A DNA stretch of 64,000 nt from assembly GCA_944588485.1 (NCBI GenBank), contig OX155896.1, positions 6,156,501 through 6,220,500 on the forward strand. The letters are read 5' to 3'. The position numbers and the translations under genes are program-made. The stretch is from Phosphuga atrata. Its lineage: Eukaryota > Arthropoda > Insecta > Coleoptera > Silphidae. How positions within the stretch are numbered: the stretch's first letter is position 1; every line of letters begins with the position of its first letter. Below the pieces are notes generated by a model. It was not told the origin of the DNA. It was given only the letters and a program-made list of their open reading frames with translations, and did not search any database. Shown here piece by piece: positions 31,440-42,929 of this stretch.

Positions 31440-33455
31440 TTCTGTCATTCGACTCACCTTATATTAATACCTTACTACCCGTCGGCTTGCTTCAATTCTG
31501 AGTTTATAAGCGTTTAGCTCATGCAGTACTATGAAAGAATGAGTTGACCTGTCTAAGTGCAGGGCTTTTTTAAAAAATTGTGGCGGCACATTTTCCACGC
31601 CTTCTTCTTCCTTCACTCCCATACTTCTGCTCCATACATTAATATACTCAGCAAGATGCCAGCAAGACTTCCATATCATTTATTTCGCCCGGTAGTTTAT
31701 GTTAAACTCTTTTCCCCATCCTTTCCAGAAACTTACTTCACCACCCACGCTTTCTTAAACCCCTACCTATATGCTCCTTATGCTTCACCACAACCACTCC
31801 CAAATGCAAACAGTAAATAAAATGCTCAACCTGTTTATCTCCACCTCCTTCTATTCCCAACGTTCTTTCTTACACACCCCACCTTTCTTAAACCTCATCC
31901 ACTTTGTTTAACCTATATATACCCTCAGTGAGCTTTTATCAAAATACTCTCCAATCTCTCAATCATTTATTTCAATTCATCCGCAAATTTAGCCATTATC
32001 ACAGTACCATATTATCTGCGCATGCCAGACTCCACACTTTTTCCTCCAAACCACCACTACTCCTGCTTGTCCTGCAACGAAGACCATCTCCAAATCTGCC
32101 AAATTGTATGTATTGAAGAGTGCTGGAATAGGCGGGTAGCCTTGTTTCAAACACAAACCTACTTGGAACGCACTTGATTTATATTCACTCACTCCCACCC
32201 TAGACCACTTATCCTTATACCATCGCTCGACACAAGCTCTCAATTTTCCTTAAGCCTCCTAAAGACCGACGCGGATCGTTTGCGTCGCGAAATTTCTGCT
32301 GCCAAAAATTCGCTAGCGGCGCGACGGCGAAATGGCGATGCGCACATCACAACGCGAATTTTACGTGTATTAAGGATCTCACAGACCGGAGCGGAAGTTT
32401 CGCTGCCGCCGCCGGTGCGATGTCGCGACAGACCGATTGACACGGCGGCTTATATAGATCAACCAGCGCGATCCGTCACAGTCGCGGTAGTGCAGCGTTG
32501 CACGACAAAACCGCTGCATGTGCGGTTAGTTTCACTACCTCTGTGTTTTTAAATGCTGATCTTTGTAATCACATTGATTTTATGAACCCATGAACCTACT
32601 TTAATTCTGAAATGAATGTTATTTTTTTTTAGAAACTAAAAATAAATACAAAATAATATCTTTCATCTTATGCAGTCAATGCCTGAAATAGCAAAACTTC
32701 TTCCTCTGAGGACATGAGTACTAGATACACGTAAAAATCGCGTTTTGTTGGGGGCATTGTCATTTCGCTGCGAAAATTTCGGACGCAAACGATCCGCGCC
32801 GGTTTGAAGGAGCCTTAATAGTCATGCTTTTCCTCAGAGAAAGAAGCTAAGCTATTTTAAGCATTGTCTGCATAACATATTATTTATTTGTTTTGTTTGA
32901 CATATTTCATTTAGGCCTGTTTGTATCGGGTGCTTAAATAATGTAAATAAATTATTTAGAATTTTGATAAAGATGAATATAATAAGATATTACTTTGTAT
33001 TTATTCTTAATGTCTAATACACATAAAACTCAATTTAGAATTAAAAGAATAAAAACATGGGTTTTATATACTACCGCGCCTGTCTCTGAGCACCTTTATA
33101 TCCCTTTTTTTCATTTACAGAATTTTTAACATTTACAGAACATTCCCTTGTTTACAGTATCATATGAAGACTCTAAGTCCAGGAATAAAGCAATGAACTT
33201 AACCTTGGAACTTGCAATTTCCTGGTCGATATATACTCTGAGTTATTAAATGATTAATGGTTCCTTCCATAAAACCTGCTTGTGTTTCTGGTAGCAACTT
33301 TTTTTCTTCCAGTTGTTCCTCAAACGACTTTATAATAGTTTGGCAAACCTTTTATAAGATGAATCCATGCGTTATTCCCCTATGGTTTATCATATCGGCC
33401 TTATCCCTACTTTTGAAGATTGGTATCACACGAATTGGTTCGATTGGGATAATTT
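31440..33455 (-). mobile_element. LINE family 1, copy B, interrupted
   Basis: Collinear with copy C (59-61 kb). From right to left on the minus strand: RT start (33455-33130; the plus strand shows the same CCTGCTTGTGTTTCTGGTAG as copy C), then an insertion at 32254-32814 plus about 300 bp of unassigned sequence (32819-33125), then the RT core (32243-31989, SSAFQVGLCLKQGYPPIPALF where copy C has LKQGCPLSPILF), then the thumb (31679-31464: SMGVKEEEGVENVPPQFF, ALHLDR). The YADD box is degraded to a CDNG-like sequence near 31990. Inactive. Confidence 0.75.
32254..32814. mobile_element. TTAA-flanked GC/CpG-rich MITE
   Basis: The element is bounded by TTAA at 32250-32253 and 32815-32818. Inverted ends pair as GCCTCCTAAAGACCGACGCG (left) against GGCTCCTTCAAACCGGCGCG (right, inverted) and continue through GGATCGTTTGCGTC, about 45 bp of TIR. 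It is 561 bp, far richer in G+C and CpG than its surroundings, and has no transposase. A TTAA target is the signature of piggyBac-like (and Sola3) transposons. The TIRs do not start with the usual piggyBac CCC, so the superfamily stays open. Confidence 0.8.
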
Positions 33456-33499
33456 TCCGATAACTTCGAAAAACTAAATGAAACAGCGACTTCTCTCAA

Positions 33500-34655
33500 T
33501 GTTACATTCACTTACATTAAAAACAGGTACAGGAGCGAACACTAAATGACACTAAATGATCAAAAAAATATTCCAATTTTATTTATCCCATTAAAAACAA
33601 TTGAGCATTAAATTTGTATTGCTTTTTTTTATTATCCTAAGTTTTCAACCCATTTTTAGGATAGCTGTGCCGCGTAATTTTTGTAGACCGACAAGGGTGC
33701 CGCGTATCTCTATAAGGGGGCCGCATCAATATATTTTAATTAAATTGTAATATACAAATATTTATCTGAAATTTCTATAACGAAAGTGATTAAGTTATAA
33801 ATAAAAAAAAATAATGTAGCTAAGTTCTATAAGAAAAAATATTATTGAGTTCATAAATAACCGAAATTGAGTGTAAGTTAAGTGTCAAAACAGACGCAAC
33901 ATGTTCTTTAACCTCTCCCGAACAAGATTCTCGTTGCCCTCGCAAATTGGCTAAAGTGATGTTTATATGCTATTTCCAACTATATGAATGAAAAATATAT
34001 TTTGTACTTCAAAGAATCCACATAAAACAAGAGATTAGGCAAAAAATATATACACATGTTCTTTCTCCTATATGATTTAGAAAAAGGTTTCAATCTGGGG
34101 CTTACGCCACATATACCTACATTAGTGGAAATTTGAATATTTCGAGGAGTAATTAGAAAACTACACCATTGTCGGGGATAATTTTATTATCAAATTTCAG
34201 TTTATTTGTTGTTATTTTAAAAACTTTTTTAGTTAAACTAAAATAGTTCAAATAGTAATTAATCTATACAGTTCTACACTAATTTGAAAATGTGTCAAGA
34301 ATTAAAAAATTCAAATTTAAGTTTATTATAATATAAATTGGGGCAAACTAAAATAGATAATGTATCAATTAAGAAATTACTTGCTTTTATAAAATAAATA
34401 AATATAATTACAAATACGATATGGTTTCTTGCATTTCCGTGCTGTGATGGACCATGTGGGTTGCTAAAAAATACTATAATGTGATAAATAATAATGAACA
34501 TCCATGGACGTGTTTGCCTTTTGGCTTCATCGTATGGACTCAACATATAATCTCAAAATGAAATAAAATTAAATATAAAGTAAAACCTACTCATTGAGTG
34601 TTCGAAGTGGAAATGACTCGCCCATTTCACATTATAATATTTAGCCAAGTTCAGA
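33500..34655. other. Interval with a possible hAT-like end, no gene
   Basis: AT-rich. At about 33657-33735 there is GGATAGCTGTGCCGCG...GACAAGGGTGCCGCG...GGGGGCCGC, a GTGCCGCG-bearing block of the kind seen at the ends of some non-autonomous hATs. Without a TSD and a second end I leave it unassigned. Confidence 0.3.
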
Positions 34656-34667
34656 TATCTTCTAGAC

Positions 34668-35010
34668 CAGCTACTCTCAACCGCTGGTCCGGCGGACCAC
34701 CAGTGGTCCGCGGAGAAATATTACTAGTCCGCGGACAATTTTTTTCTATCCGCGAAAAAAATTGACTAAAATAATAACAAAATTCTAATTATTATTAAAT
34801 TATTTATTTAAATTATTATTTCAATTACTATAAAAATACGAAATATAAATATCTTAAACTAATCTTAATTCTGTGTTATTTATGATTAGTACGATTAGTA
34901 AATGATAATAAAAATGTTACAATTAACTTAGGTAGTAGTTCTTTAATACCTTATAAAATTTTTTTTCAAATTTTACTGGTCCGAGGGCCAAAAAGGTTTG
35001 CGAAAGGCTG
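34668..35010. mobile_element. Non-autonomous hAT (343 bp)
   Basis: Left end CAGCTACTCTCAACCGCTGG and right end (inverted) CAGCCTTTCGCAAACCTTTT form imperfect TIRs starting with CAG. The flanks TTCTAGAC (34660-34667) and TTCTAGGC (35011-35018) are an 8-bp TSD with one change, as expected for hAT. The ends contain CTGGTCCGGCGGACCA/CAGTGGTCCGCGG blocks, and the interior is AT-rich with no ORF. Confidence 0.85.
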
Positions 35011-35765
35011 TTCTAGGCCACGTGTGCTTGTTGTACTAGCGGGTTATATAAAATTGGGAAAAATTACTATGTGAATTTCTATATTACAAGAAAAGAATTA
35101 AGAAATTACTATGTTCTCTAATTCCCTCATGACTAATAAAATAAATAAATATAATTAAAAGTACGATTTGGTTTTCTGCACTTTCATGCTATGAGAGACC
35201 ATATAGAGCCTTGAATGTTATTTAAATTTTATCGGCTAATAAAACAGGAACAAACTGAGTCAAAATTAGATTTATTAGTATAAGTTTCTTGATCTGTAAT
35301 TCAAAAAATTGCCTAGACTGTCAAATATTTGAATCTTTGTTTGTCTTTTTTTTGAACAGGAAAACGCAAGATCAAACTAGAATATTACATTCACATTTCA
35401 AATTGGTTTCCTTGTCCTAAATTGTTCTAGACCAGGGGTGGGCAATCTTTTTAGGTGATGGGCCAGCCGGAGCTCATACTAGTTGACGCGGGCCAGAATT
35501 TTTTCTTCGCTCGCGTAAATATATTCTTGCCTTTTTTTAAGACGAGGAACGAATTTCGCGCAACAACAGTGAAAAATCAGGTTTCAGAATGGAAATATTT
35601 TTATAAAAAAATATTTACTTTTATTTATTTGCTTTATTATATTAATAAACTTTAAAAGATACAATTAACGTCAAAAAATAGAAAAATAAACAAGTTAATG
35701 TTGAAAAAGTAACTTTAATAATCATCAATAAGATTGTTGAAATTGTTTATTTTTTAATAAACGTT

Positions 35766-36017
35766 TTATATCAATACCAATCTCAGTAGTAGCAACGCGA
35801 AGAGTGTTTTAAAATTTATATCAGTGATGAACCTATTCTTAGATTTCGTAAAGGCCATTCCTGAAAAAAACTGTTCACATCTATAAGTACTTCCAAATAA
35901 TGCAATAATTTTTTGAGGAAATTCTTCGGGTTTTAAAGATTTGTAAAAGTCATCCTTTGCTACTTCCATAAATTTCAATTTCAGATTAGATTTTTCTTGA
36001 AGTTCCAGTAACTTCAT
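35766..36017 (-). pseudogene. hAT transposase C-terminus
   Basis: Reads MKLLELQEKSNLKLKF, KSLKPEEFPQKIIALFGSTY and RCEQFFSGMAFTKSKNR. This is the ELxxLQxxxxLK ... LFGSTYxCEQxFSxMxxxKSKxR block found at the C-terminus of the GTF2IRD2/EPM2AIP1/ZBED-type hAT transposases that are common in arthropods. Its reading continues upstream through several stops. Confidence 0.85.
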
Positions 36018-36674
36018 TTGATATTCTTAAGGAACAAGGTAAATGTAAGAAATAGAAAACGGCAAAACAAATATCAAAAAGCATCTGCTTGGAAACAAAA
36101 TCTTGGAATCTCCTGTCAAAGTCATCGTACAGATTTTGTAAAATAGTGATGAATAAGAACCATTCATCACTATGAATAACGTGTGTTTCTAGAAATAAAT
36201 TGCCAAATGTTGGAAAATTGGTGAAATTATTATAATTAAATTGGTTCAGCCATAATAGTAATTTTTAAATATTCAATTCATTTATATGTGTGGTAATGTC
36301 AATTAAGAATCCTAATTTACACAGCCATTCGTCGTCACTTAATTCGGGCACTGGTTTTTCCTTGACTTCCATAAATATTTTAATTTCTTCTTTTAATTCA
36401 AAAAACTTTTTCAACATGGCTCATTTGCAAAGTCAGCAAACTTCACAGTAATAAATTAAATCGGAATATTCAGATTCGATATCTTCAAGAAGTTCCTTAA
36501 ATACGCGATGACTAAGTGCTGATTTTTAAGTGCTCATTTTTAAGTGCTCACTTTTGATTTTTGACAATAGAATTGATACACTTCACTACAACTTAATTAC
36601 GTCTTTCGTTTTGAGTATTTTTGCAAACAGAGTTTCTTGGTGCAATGGAAAATGATTTTTTTGATTTATTATGA

Positions 36675-36815
36675 TTAATTAACAGTTATTACATCCAAAC
36701 AAATTAAACAAGTTGGTTTACCATTTCTCTCAGTCATGAAATAATCGAAGTTCCATTTCTCATTATAAACGCGTCTTTCTTGATCTACCTTTATTTGCTT
36801 GCTAGACGAAGCCAT
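36675..36815 (-). pseudogene. hAT transposase N-terminal zinc finger
   Basis: I choose the Met at about 36815 (MASSSKQIKVDQERRVYNEK) because family homology starts there. The 26 codons upstream look like 5' UTR. It continues WNFDYFMTERNGKPTCLICL, a BED/GTF2IRD2-like CxxC; the His pair expected downstream lies past the stop near 36675. Confidence 0.75.
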
Positions 36816-37809
36816 CTTATTCAAGCTTTTAAGACGAATGACGGTCACGGGCAACAGTACGAAACTGAGGCAGAAGCAGATAAACACAAGCACAAATAAC
36901 TATCAAAACTGCAGGCACCTACGATGCAAGCGTGGGTATTCGAGCCCTTTACGTAAGTCAGCAATTTTAAAAATCCTCAAAAGTCGTTGAAATACCGCAA
37001 ATGCTGAAATCAATCTTTTCCGAATATTTTTAAGAATTCGCCAATTTATCTCAAGAATCTATACCAAAATTAAAAGTTATATTCAGTTCTGCGATCTGCG
37101 GGCCAATTCTGTATTTGAAACAGATTTTCGCGGGCCTCATTAAGTCCTTTCTCGGGCCGCAGTTGGCCCGCGGACCGTAGGTTGGCCATCCCGGTTCTAG
37201 ACAGTTTATTGAACTCTGGATTATCATTTGGACTATCATTTCATCGTTTATGATCAAATTGAAACAATTTTATTTCATTATTTAAGTGAGTACATATAAC
37301 TTACATATAATTAAATACAAATATATACATCATATATAAAATGTGTCACACAGTATACGGTTAACATGAAATGGTATTAGCTGCACTAATAACCTTCGAA
37401 TAAAACGCTTGGAAATTATAAGGTTCAATAGTAACTAAAAGTTGAAATAGCTGCTTAAATTGAATTTATTTAAATGAGTTATTTGGTCAATATCTCTTGG
37501 TAGAGTGTTGAATAATTTAATCATAATATATGGGGGGTTTCTCTAAGTGGACATTAATACATATTTTGGTAGCTGAAATAGTTCATTGTCCATTCGAGTT
37601 AGTCGTTCTATGGGTTTGATGATATCACTGAACAGGCAATTATGTTTCCGGAGGAGTACGACATTTTCATATATGTAGGACATGTGGCTGGCCGCTAGTG
37701 TCAAGATATTCTCCCTTCTAAAGCTACCTCTACAGGATTCATGGTACTCTAGTTTGTTAAGTATGCGGACAGCTTGTTTTTGTGTCCTGAATTTATATAC
37801 TGAATTTCC

Positions 37810-39085
37810 GACATCTGTTATACAGAGAAATTACCACTCGGTTGGAAATCAGCTCTGATCCATCCGCTTCACAAAAACGGAGATTTTACTGATCTAAACA
37901 ACTACCAGGGAATTTCACTCGTCCCGGTAACATACAAGATTCTCTCGAAAGGCGTTACAAACAAGCGCAGAAAATTAGTTGGATAGTCAACTGGGAGAAT
38001 ACCAGGGGGGTTTCAGGAAGACCCGATCCTGTGTTGAACAGATCCTCAATCTTAAGATTGAGATGGACTTTCCCCACTTCTCTTCAACTGTGTCCTTGAA
38101 AAGGTTATGAGAGAATGGCGCAAGGAACTAAACAATTTGGGTGTTCAAGGTGGTATCTCCCTGGGACGTAAGAACGATGGACTGGTTGTAAATTGCCTGG
38201 CCTCTGCTGATGACAAGGCACTGTTTGCGGATTCTCTGGAGATGGCAACAATGCAGGTAAACTACCCCAGAAAACTGCCAAAGTGGGTCTTCAAGTGTCG
38301 TTGGAGAAAACACAGAAAACAACAAAAATTCTTCACCATCATCAGAGATGCAAACAGAAAGATGTTACTAGAACAGGGATAAAATCAATAGGACTGAGAA
38401 ATTTAAGTATCTTGGCGAATGGATTGAACCCAACCTATCAGAAAGAGCATCATTATCCAAGAGATTCAACAAGTTAGAACTAGCCTTTCGACTGACTAAG
38501 AACACTTACAATAAGAATACTTAAGAATACTTAAGCACTGATACTTAAGCACAACACATCAGTCTTACGACCAAAAGCCCTGTATGCCATGAAGTGTCTT
38601 TCCTTGAACCGAAGAGGTCTAGTACAGAAATTGGAAATCAGAGAGAGGAGACTCCTCCGGAAGATCCTAGGCCCGGTAAAGGAAGATAGAGAATTCCGAA
38701 GGCGGCATAACTCTGAGCTCTACAAACATATTGATATGCTCTCTGACTGTGCAAGGTGAAGAAGGGTAGCTTTCTATGGCCACGTTGCAAGATTGCTTCC
38801 AAACCGACTAACCAACCGTCTGTTCACCTTATGGCAAAACAAGAAGGTTCGTACCACTTGGTTGACAGAAACCGAAAAGGATATTAAAGAACTGGGAATA
38901 ACAGATCTCCAAAATAGACAGTCTGTGGATTTCAGGAAAAAACCCGTAGAATAGATACCCCCTGGACAGAAGAGAGAAAGGAGTTACACCGGCAGAAGAT
39001 GCGACAATACTGGGCAAAGGTCAAAGCCCAGCAGTTGAACAAGCGTGGTCCAAATTAAGCCTATACGAAAGAAGAAGAAGAAAAA
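37810..39085 (+). mobile_element. RTE-like LINE with 11-bp TSD
   Basis: ACTGAATTTCC at 37799-37809 is repeated exactly at 39086-39096, flanking the insertion. The plus strand starts with LPLGWKSALIHPLHKNGDFT and YQGISLVPVTYKILSK. It then loses RT motif A by deletion, and continues SPLLFNCVLEKVMREW, CLASADDKALFADS (motif C, FADD changed to SADD), VGLQVSLEKTQ and a decayed C-terminus. It ends in a GAAGAAGAAG tail at about 39066-39085. The element is 1,276 bp with several frameshifts. Confidence 0.85.
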
Positions 39086-39562
39086 ACTGAATTTCCCCAA
39101 AATTTATTTTGATACTGCTTAAGTTCCCCAAAACATAACACTGAATTTAAGAATACTGTAAAAGTTGTCGAAATACACTATCCGCAAGACATCGTTATCT
39201 AAATATAGCTGGAGGGACCTCATAGCGAAAACTGCATTATTTAGCTTCCCTCTCACAAAAGTTATATGTGATGTCCAGTCTAAAGACTGATCCAGATGAA
39301 CACCTAGTAGTTTTAGAGACCTATGAACTGCAATATGTTTGTTTTCTATTGCCAATGTCTCCGGGTATAATGATCTATTACGATTAGTTTAAAAAAATAT
39401 TTTGTGGGATTTTTCTTTGTTTACTCTTAGCCCGTTTGTACCAAACCATGTCGTTAAGGAATCGATGAGGAATTGATGATTATTAGTTGTGCTGCCTTTA
39501 ATCGTCTTATAAATTAACGGGGGGGATGTGTCATCTGCATAGTTTATCATTGTGTGGGGTGG

Positions 39563-39566
<4 letters not shown>

Positions 39567-39643
<77 letters not shown>
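39567..39643. repeat. (TA)n microsatellite inside a LINE RT
   Basis: About 77 bp of TA interrupts the RT exactly between SLFLNI and the NYADD motif. The family has about 10-20 residues of hydrophobic sequence there, part of which seems replaced by the tract. Confidence 0.95.
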
Positions 39644-39646
<3 letters not shown>

Positions 39647-40599
39647 GAAATATTTAAAAATAATGAGAACAATTGCGGTCCTATGGTGCTCCCTTGTGGA
39701 TTACCCAAGTTAATCAAACCCGCCGCGAAATGCACAAATCCGTGCGGAGTTTGGATTCTAGCGACTTGTGTCCTATTAGTTAAAAATGATTTTATTAACT
39801 CCAGCGCGACTCCTCTTGTCCCGTATTTACCAAGTTTTATAAGTAATAGTTTGTGGTTTACTAAATCATAGGCCTTGGATAGGTCCAGAATAGCCTTGAG
39901 TAATTTCTGCGTTGGTTATTATAAAGCTTCTTAAATATGGGGTTATGTCGTGACATTGTCTGGAAGTCCATTTTCATTTTCTGTAGGTATGGATTAAACC
40001 CTTTGTGATATTATATTGCTGTGGACAAGCACTCTAGGAAAGGCTCCATTGAAGTTACTGAGAAATATGCCTATGAAAGTTTACCATCGATATTATCTAT
40101 TCCCGCTTTATAAACTTCGTCCCATGTTGCATCATCCAATAATTCTCTGTGGTGTTCCGTATTTTGTTTGTTGAACAGCGTAACTAATTTAATTTTAAGG
40201 GAGACCGCATTTATACACTCTAATGTAAGGATTTGAGCACAGTGATCAGAAATGTGTTGATCTCTTGTTCTGTTTCTATATCCTATTGTGATATAAAATA
40301 TTTTATTGTCAATACATGTTCCAGTTTCAGTATGACTAACTTCAGTTGTCCCGAGGGCCGTGTTGAATGATTCCAACAAGGACATTCATTGTTGGCTTGT
40401 GTTTGTGACTTTGAGGCTGTTGAAATTATAGTCATCCGCTATGATATATTGGTTATTGTCCTTGGCTAATGCTGACAACAAAACATGCAGCTTCCGTAGG
40501 AATAATTTAAAACTTGTTAATGGGGTGGTAATAATAATTATTACTTTACCATTTATATCTATTTCAATTGCCGAACTATACATCGGTATCATTTACTTT

Positions 40600-40657
40600 A
40601 CCAGTATAAGACTTGGAACTGGCAAGCATATCCAGATATGTACACAAACATTATTCT
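40600..40657 (-). pseudogene. piggyBac transposase fragment, left of the hAT insertion
   Basis: On the minus strand this reads RIMFVYISGYACQFQVLYW, which fits the (W)xxxxxSGYxxxFxxYxGK block that directly follows KxxKRG in piggyBac proteins. KPTKRG ends the piece on the other side of the hAT (42636). The two therefore form one relic, split by the hAT. Confidence 0.6.
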
Positions 40658-42626
40658 CAATGTTCCCTGTAAGTTGCGCGGGTGCGTGGGCGGAGTAGAT
40701 TTCGTGACATTTTAAAATTTGCGCAGATAAATTTATGTTCCGCGCACATAAATTATGAGAATTTGATTTCGTCTTCGAAATCGGGAATATTAGATTAACT
40801 AATATATTATTGTAATCAGCAACATATTACTATGATCACCAAACAGACCTGCAGCGCCATACAACGCCGCGCTGGGTGAGTTCTGTCGAACATCCGTTTG
40901 GACATGCCGATGTACATGCGACTCATAAGAGAAAGAAATCTATGCAAATGACACCACTGAACCACTAGCGTAAGTTTTTAAGCCAGGAGTTACTTCGTCT
41001 GCTGGAAACCCTAAGTATTGCAGCTTTCTTTCTTTGACGATGTTGACAATGTTGAGCAGACTTTATTTTTACCGATTTATTGGAACACTGCTTCATTGGT
41101 GGTATGATGGATCCATGATATGCGCAAGATGTGTCAATATATCTTAAACCCGAAAGACTCCAGCCTTTTTTGCGTCGCCTTTGTCAATGTCCAGGACTCC
41201 ACGCCATATAGGAGAACAGGCATGATATAGCACCTTACCATCCAAATTGTAAGGAAAAGTGACAAGCCGCTGGAGAAGAACATTTTCTTTAGTTTGTGGC
41301 AAGAAGATCTGGCCTGTTCTATTCTTGCACAAATTTCTTTGGAGTAATCCCAGTCGTCATTTATGAGGGTACCAAGGTAGACATATTTCTCTACTTTCTC
41401 AACGTGTTCATTGCCGAGTATTAGTGTATCTTGGTGTGGGCCCTCGTTTTTAGATATCACCATGTATTTTGTCTTTGAGGTGTATCATCTGAGTCCATAC
41501 CGTTCGCTTGTTGTTTTGACCTTGTTCAATATACTCTGAAGGCTCTCCTACCGAGGTGTTTGCTAATATAATGGTATCGTCAGCGTATCGTATGTTATGG
41601 ATGTTTTTGCCATTCATCTTAATACCTTCGTTTGCGTTTAATGCTTCTTGGAAAAAAAATTCAGAGTCTATTTTGAACAAGATTGGAGATAGTACAGAAC
41701 CTTGCCTTAATACGAATCAATATCATGTTGTACAGTGTCATACGCTTTGGCAAAGACATTGAAACAAACGTGTACATCTCGTGCCATGTCTCTACACCTC
41801 TGTATCATGACTTGGAGTGTCAAGATGGCTTCTCTCGTTCCGAGCGCATTCCGAAAGCCTAACTGCGTCTCGCCCACATGTTCGTCACACCTATGATGAT
41901 ACATGACATGATAGATCCTGGCAGGTATGATCTTCAAAAATATCTTGGCAATGTAGTTCATTAGGATGATCAGACTATATTCGTCGAATCTCTTCGCAGA
42001 TGGCTTATTGGGGATTGTAACAAACATAGAGGTCATCCTGTCTGCTGGCATTTGTCCCGTATTGTAGCTTTGATTAAATAAGTCAGTGATGATGTTCAAT
42101 AATTCTGGGTGCGAGTTGCAGCATAAATGAATCATTTCAGAGTGGATGTTATATGGGTCGGCTGTTTTCGCATTCTTCATTGATGTTATGGCTTTTTGAA
42201 CTTCGTCTTTTGTAACAGCCGGTCCGTCGTTATTAGCGTTTAGCGTGTCCGTTGAGTTCGATTAACTGAAGAATTTCTGTCGTCATCCATTATTTCTATG
42301 TTGCTTTTTGGTGCTTCAAGTAGTTTTGGCTCGTATTTTGGATAAGGCGTTTAAAGACGTTCCACTTTTCTTCTGTTTGTGTTACTGATGTGGTGTTATT
42401 TATACGATCGCATAAAGATTGGCAAAATTGTTCATTAATCTTTGAGTCCTTCAACCTTCTCATGTCCAGTATCGAAGCGCAGGCTTTTCGTGCTACTTTG
42501 ATATTATGGTTTGAATATAAAGTATAAAAAAAATTATAAAAAAAATTGCGCAATTTGTTTATATTTTTTTCTGCACACCCTTGACTTTAAACCGCGCAGC
42601 ACTAATAAAAATTACAGGGAACACTG
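40658..42626. mobile_element. hAT-type element containing a LINE
   Basis: Ends pair as CAATGTTCCCTGTAA (left) and CAGTGTTCCCTGTAA (right, inverted), with GCGCGG blocks just inside both. The flanks ATTATTCT (40650-40657) and CTTATCCT (42627-42634) agree at six of eight bases, as for an aged 8-bp TSD. It is inserted in piggyBac coding sequence. Its interior is mostly a LINE (about 41000-42500). The hAT's own sequence, about 340 bp at the left and 120 bp at the right, has no transposase signal. Confidence 0.7.
41000..42500 (-). pseudogene. RTE-like LINE nested in the hAT
   Basis: Minus strand, right to left: linker DMRRLKDSKINEQFCQSL (about 42470-42310), then ADPYNIHSEMIHL, QLGFRNALGTREAILTLQV and FAKAYDTVQHD (motif A) to 41707. 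Next IKMNGKNIHNIRYADDTIIL (motif C, about 41620-41560) and, in another frame, VEKYVYLGTLINDDWDYS and MVRCYIMPVLLYGVESWTL (thumb), then FKIY near 41134. The tail fades near 41000. Two or more frameshifts; the YADD is intact. Confidence 0.85.
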
Positions 42627-42635
42627 CTTATCCTA

Positions 42636-42824
42636 GCCCCGCTTTGTCGGTTTTAGTGGCATGAACTGTTTCAAACAACTACGACCTTTGAAACGGATCA
42701 TCGACTCATCGATTGATTGATTCTTTGAAGACTTATAAGATTGGCTGAATGTTTCTGTAAATATAACCAACAAAAATCGAAAGTTATAAAATTCGTCAGA
42801 ATTAGGAGATTCACTAGGTGGCAT
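42636..42824 (-). pseudogene. piggyBac transposase fragment, right of the hAT insertion
   Basis: The 63-codon frame ends with YKSSKNQSIDESMIRFKGRS and LKQFMPLKPTKRG. The sequence SIDESMIxFKGRS contains a catalytic Asp of the piggyBac DDE_Tnp_1_7 domain and is a clear family marker. The frame stops where the hAT begins (42626). This is a second piggyBac relic, unlike the one at 23-26 kb in the parts preserved. Confidence 0.85.
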
Positions 42825-42929
42825 TATTGAATTATTTCTTAAAAGCCAAGCAAATCGGCTTATGTCTTATGTTTTGTTAACTAGCTAACTTCTTCGGGTC
42901 CATCAGTATTCAAAAAATTTGAATAGATA

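Larger units (their letters stand above)
35433..37194 (-). mobile_element. hAT element encoding a GTF2IRD2-like transposase relic
   Basis: The 8-bp TSD TTCTAGAC is perfect (35425-35432 and 37195-37202). Left TIR CAGGGGTGGGCAATC pairs with the inverted right end CCGGGATGGCCAACC. Both subterminal regions carry GGGCCAG/GGCCCGCGG blocks. Transposase pieces lie on the minus strand: a zinc-finger N-terminus (36815-36675) and the C-terminal dimerisation domain (36017-35766). The stretch between is full of stops and shorter than the family, so an internal deletion is likely. Confidence 0.9.
37320..40605 (-). mobile_element. Jockey-type LINE, 5'-truncated, inserted in a piggyBac relic
   Basis: Minus strand, right to left: endonuclease (40592-40071; IIADDYNFNSL in place of IxGDFN, then SDHCAQILTL), RT (about 39900-39360) and thumb/C-terminus (39355-39119, then 37795-37440). 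In the RT: LDLSKAYDLVNHKLLLIKLG (motif A), GNPQGSTIGPQLFSLFLN (motif B) and INYADDTSPP (motif C, intact). A (TA)n tract of about 77 bp lies between motifs B and C, and an RTE insertion (37810-39085) splits the C-terminal region. The 5' junction near 40605 abuts piggyBac coding sequence. Confidence 0.85.

Noticed and set aside
33657..33735. GTGCCGCG-bearing block resembling a hAT end
   Set aside because: Only one end is visible and there is no TSD.
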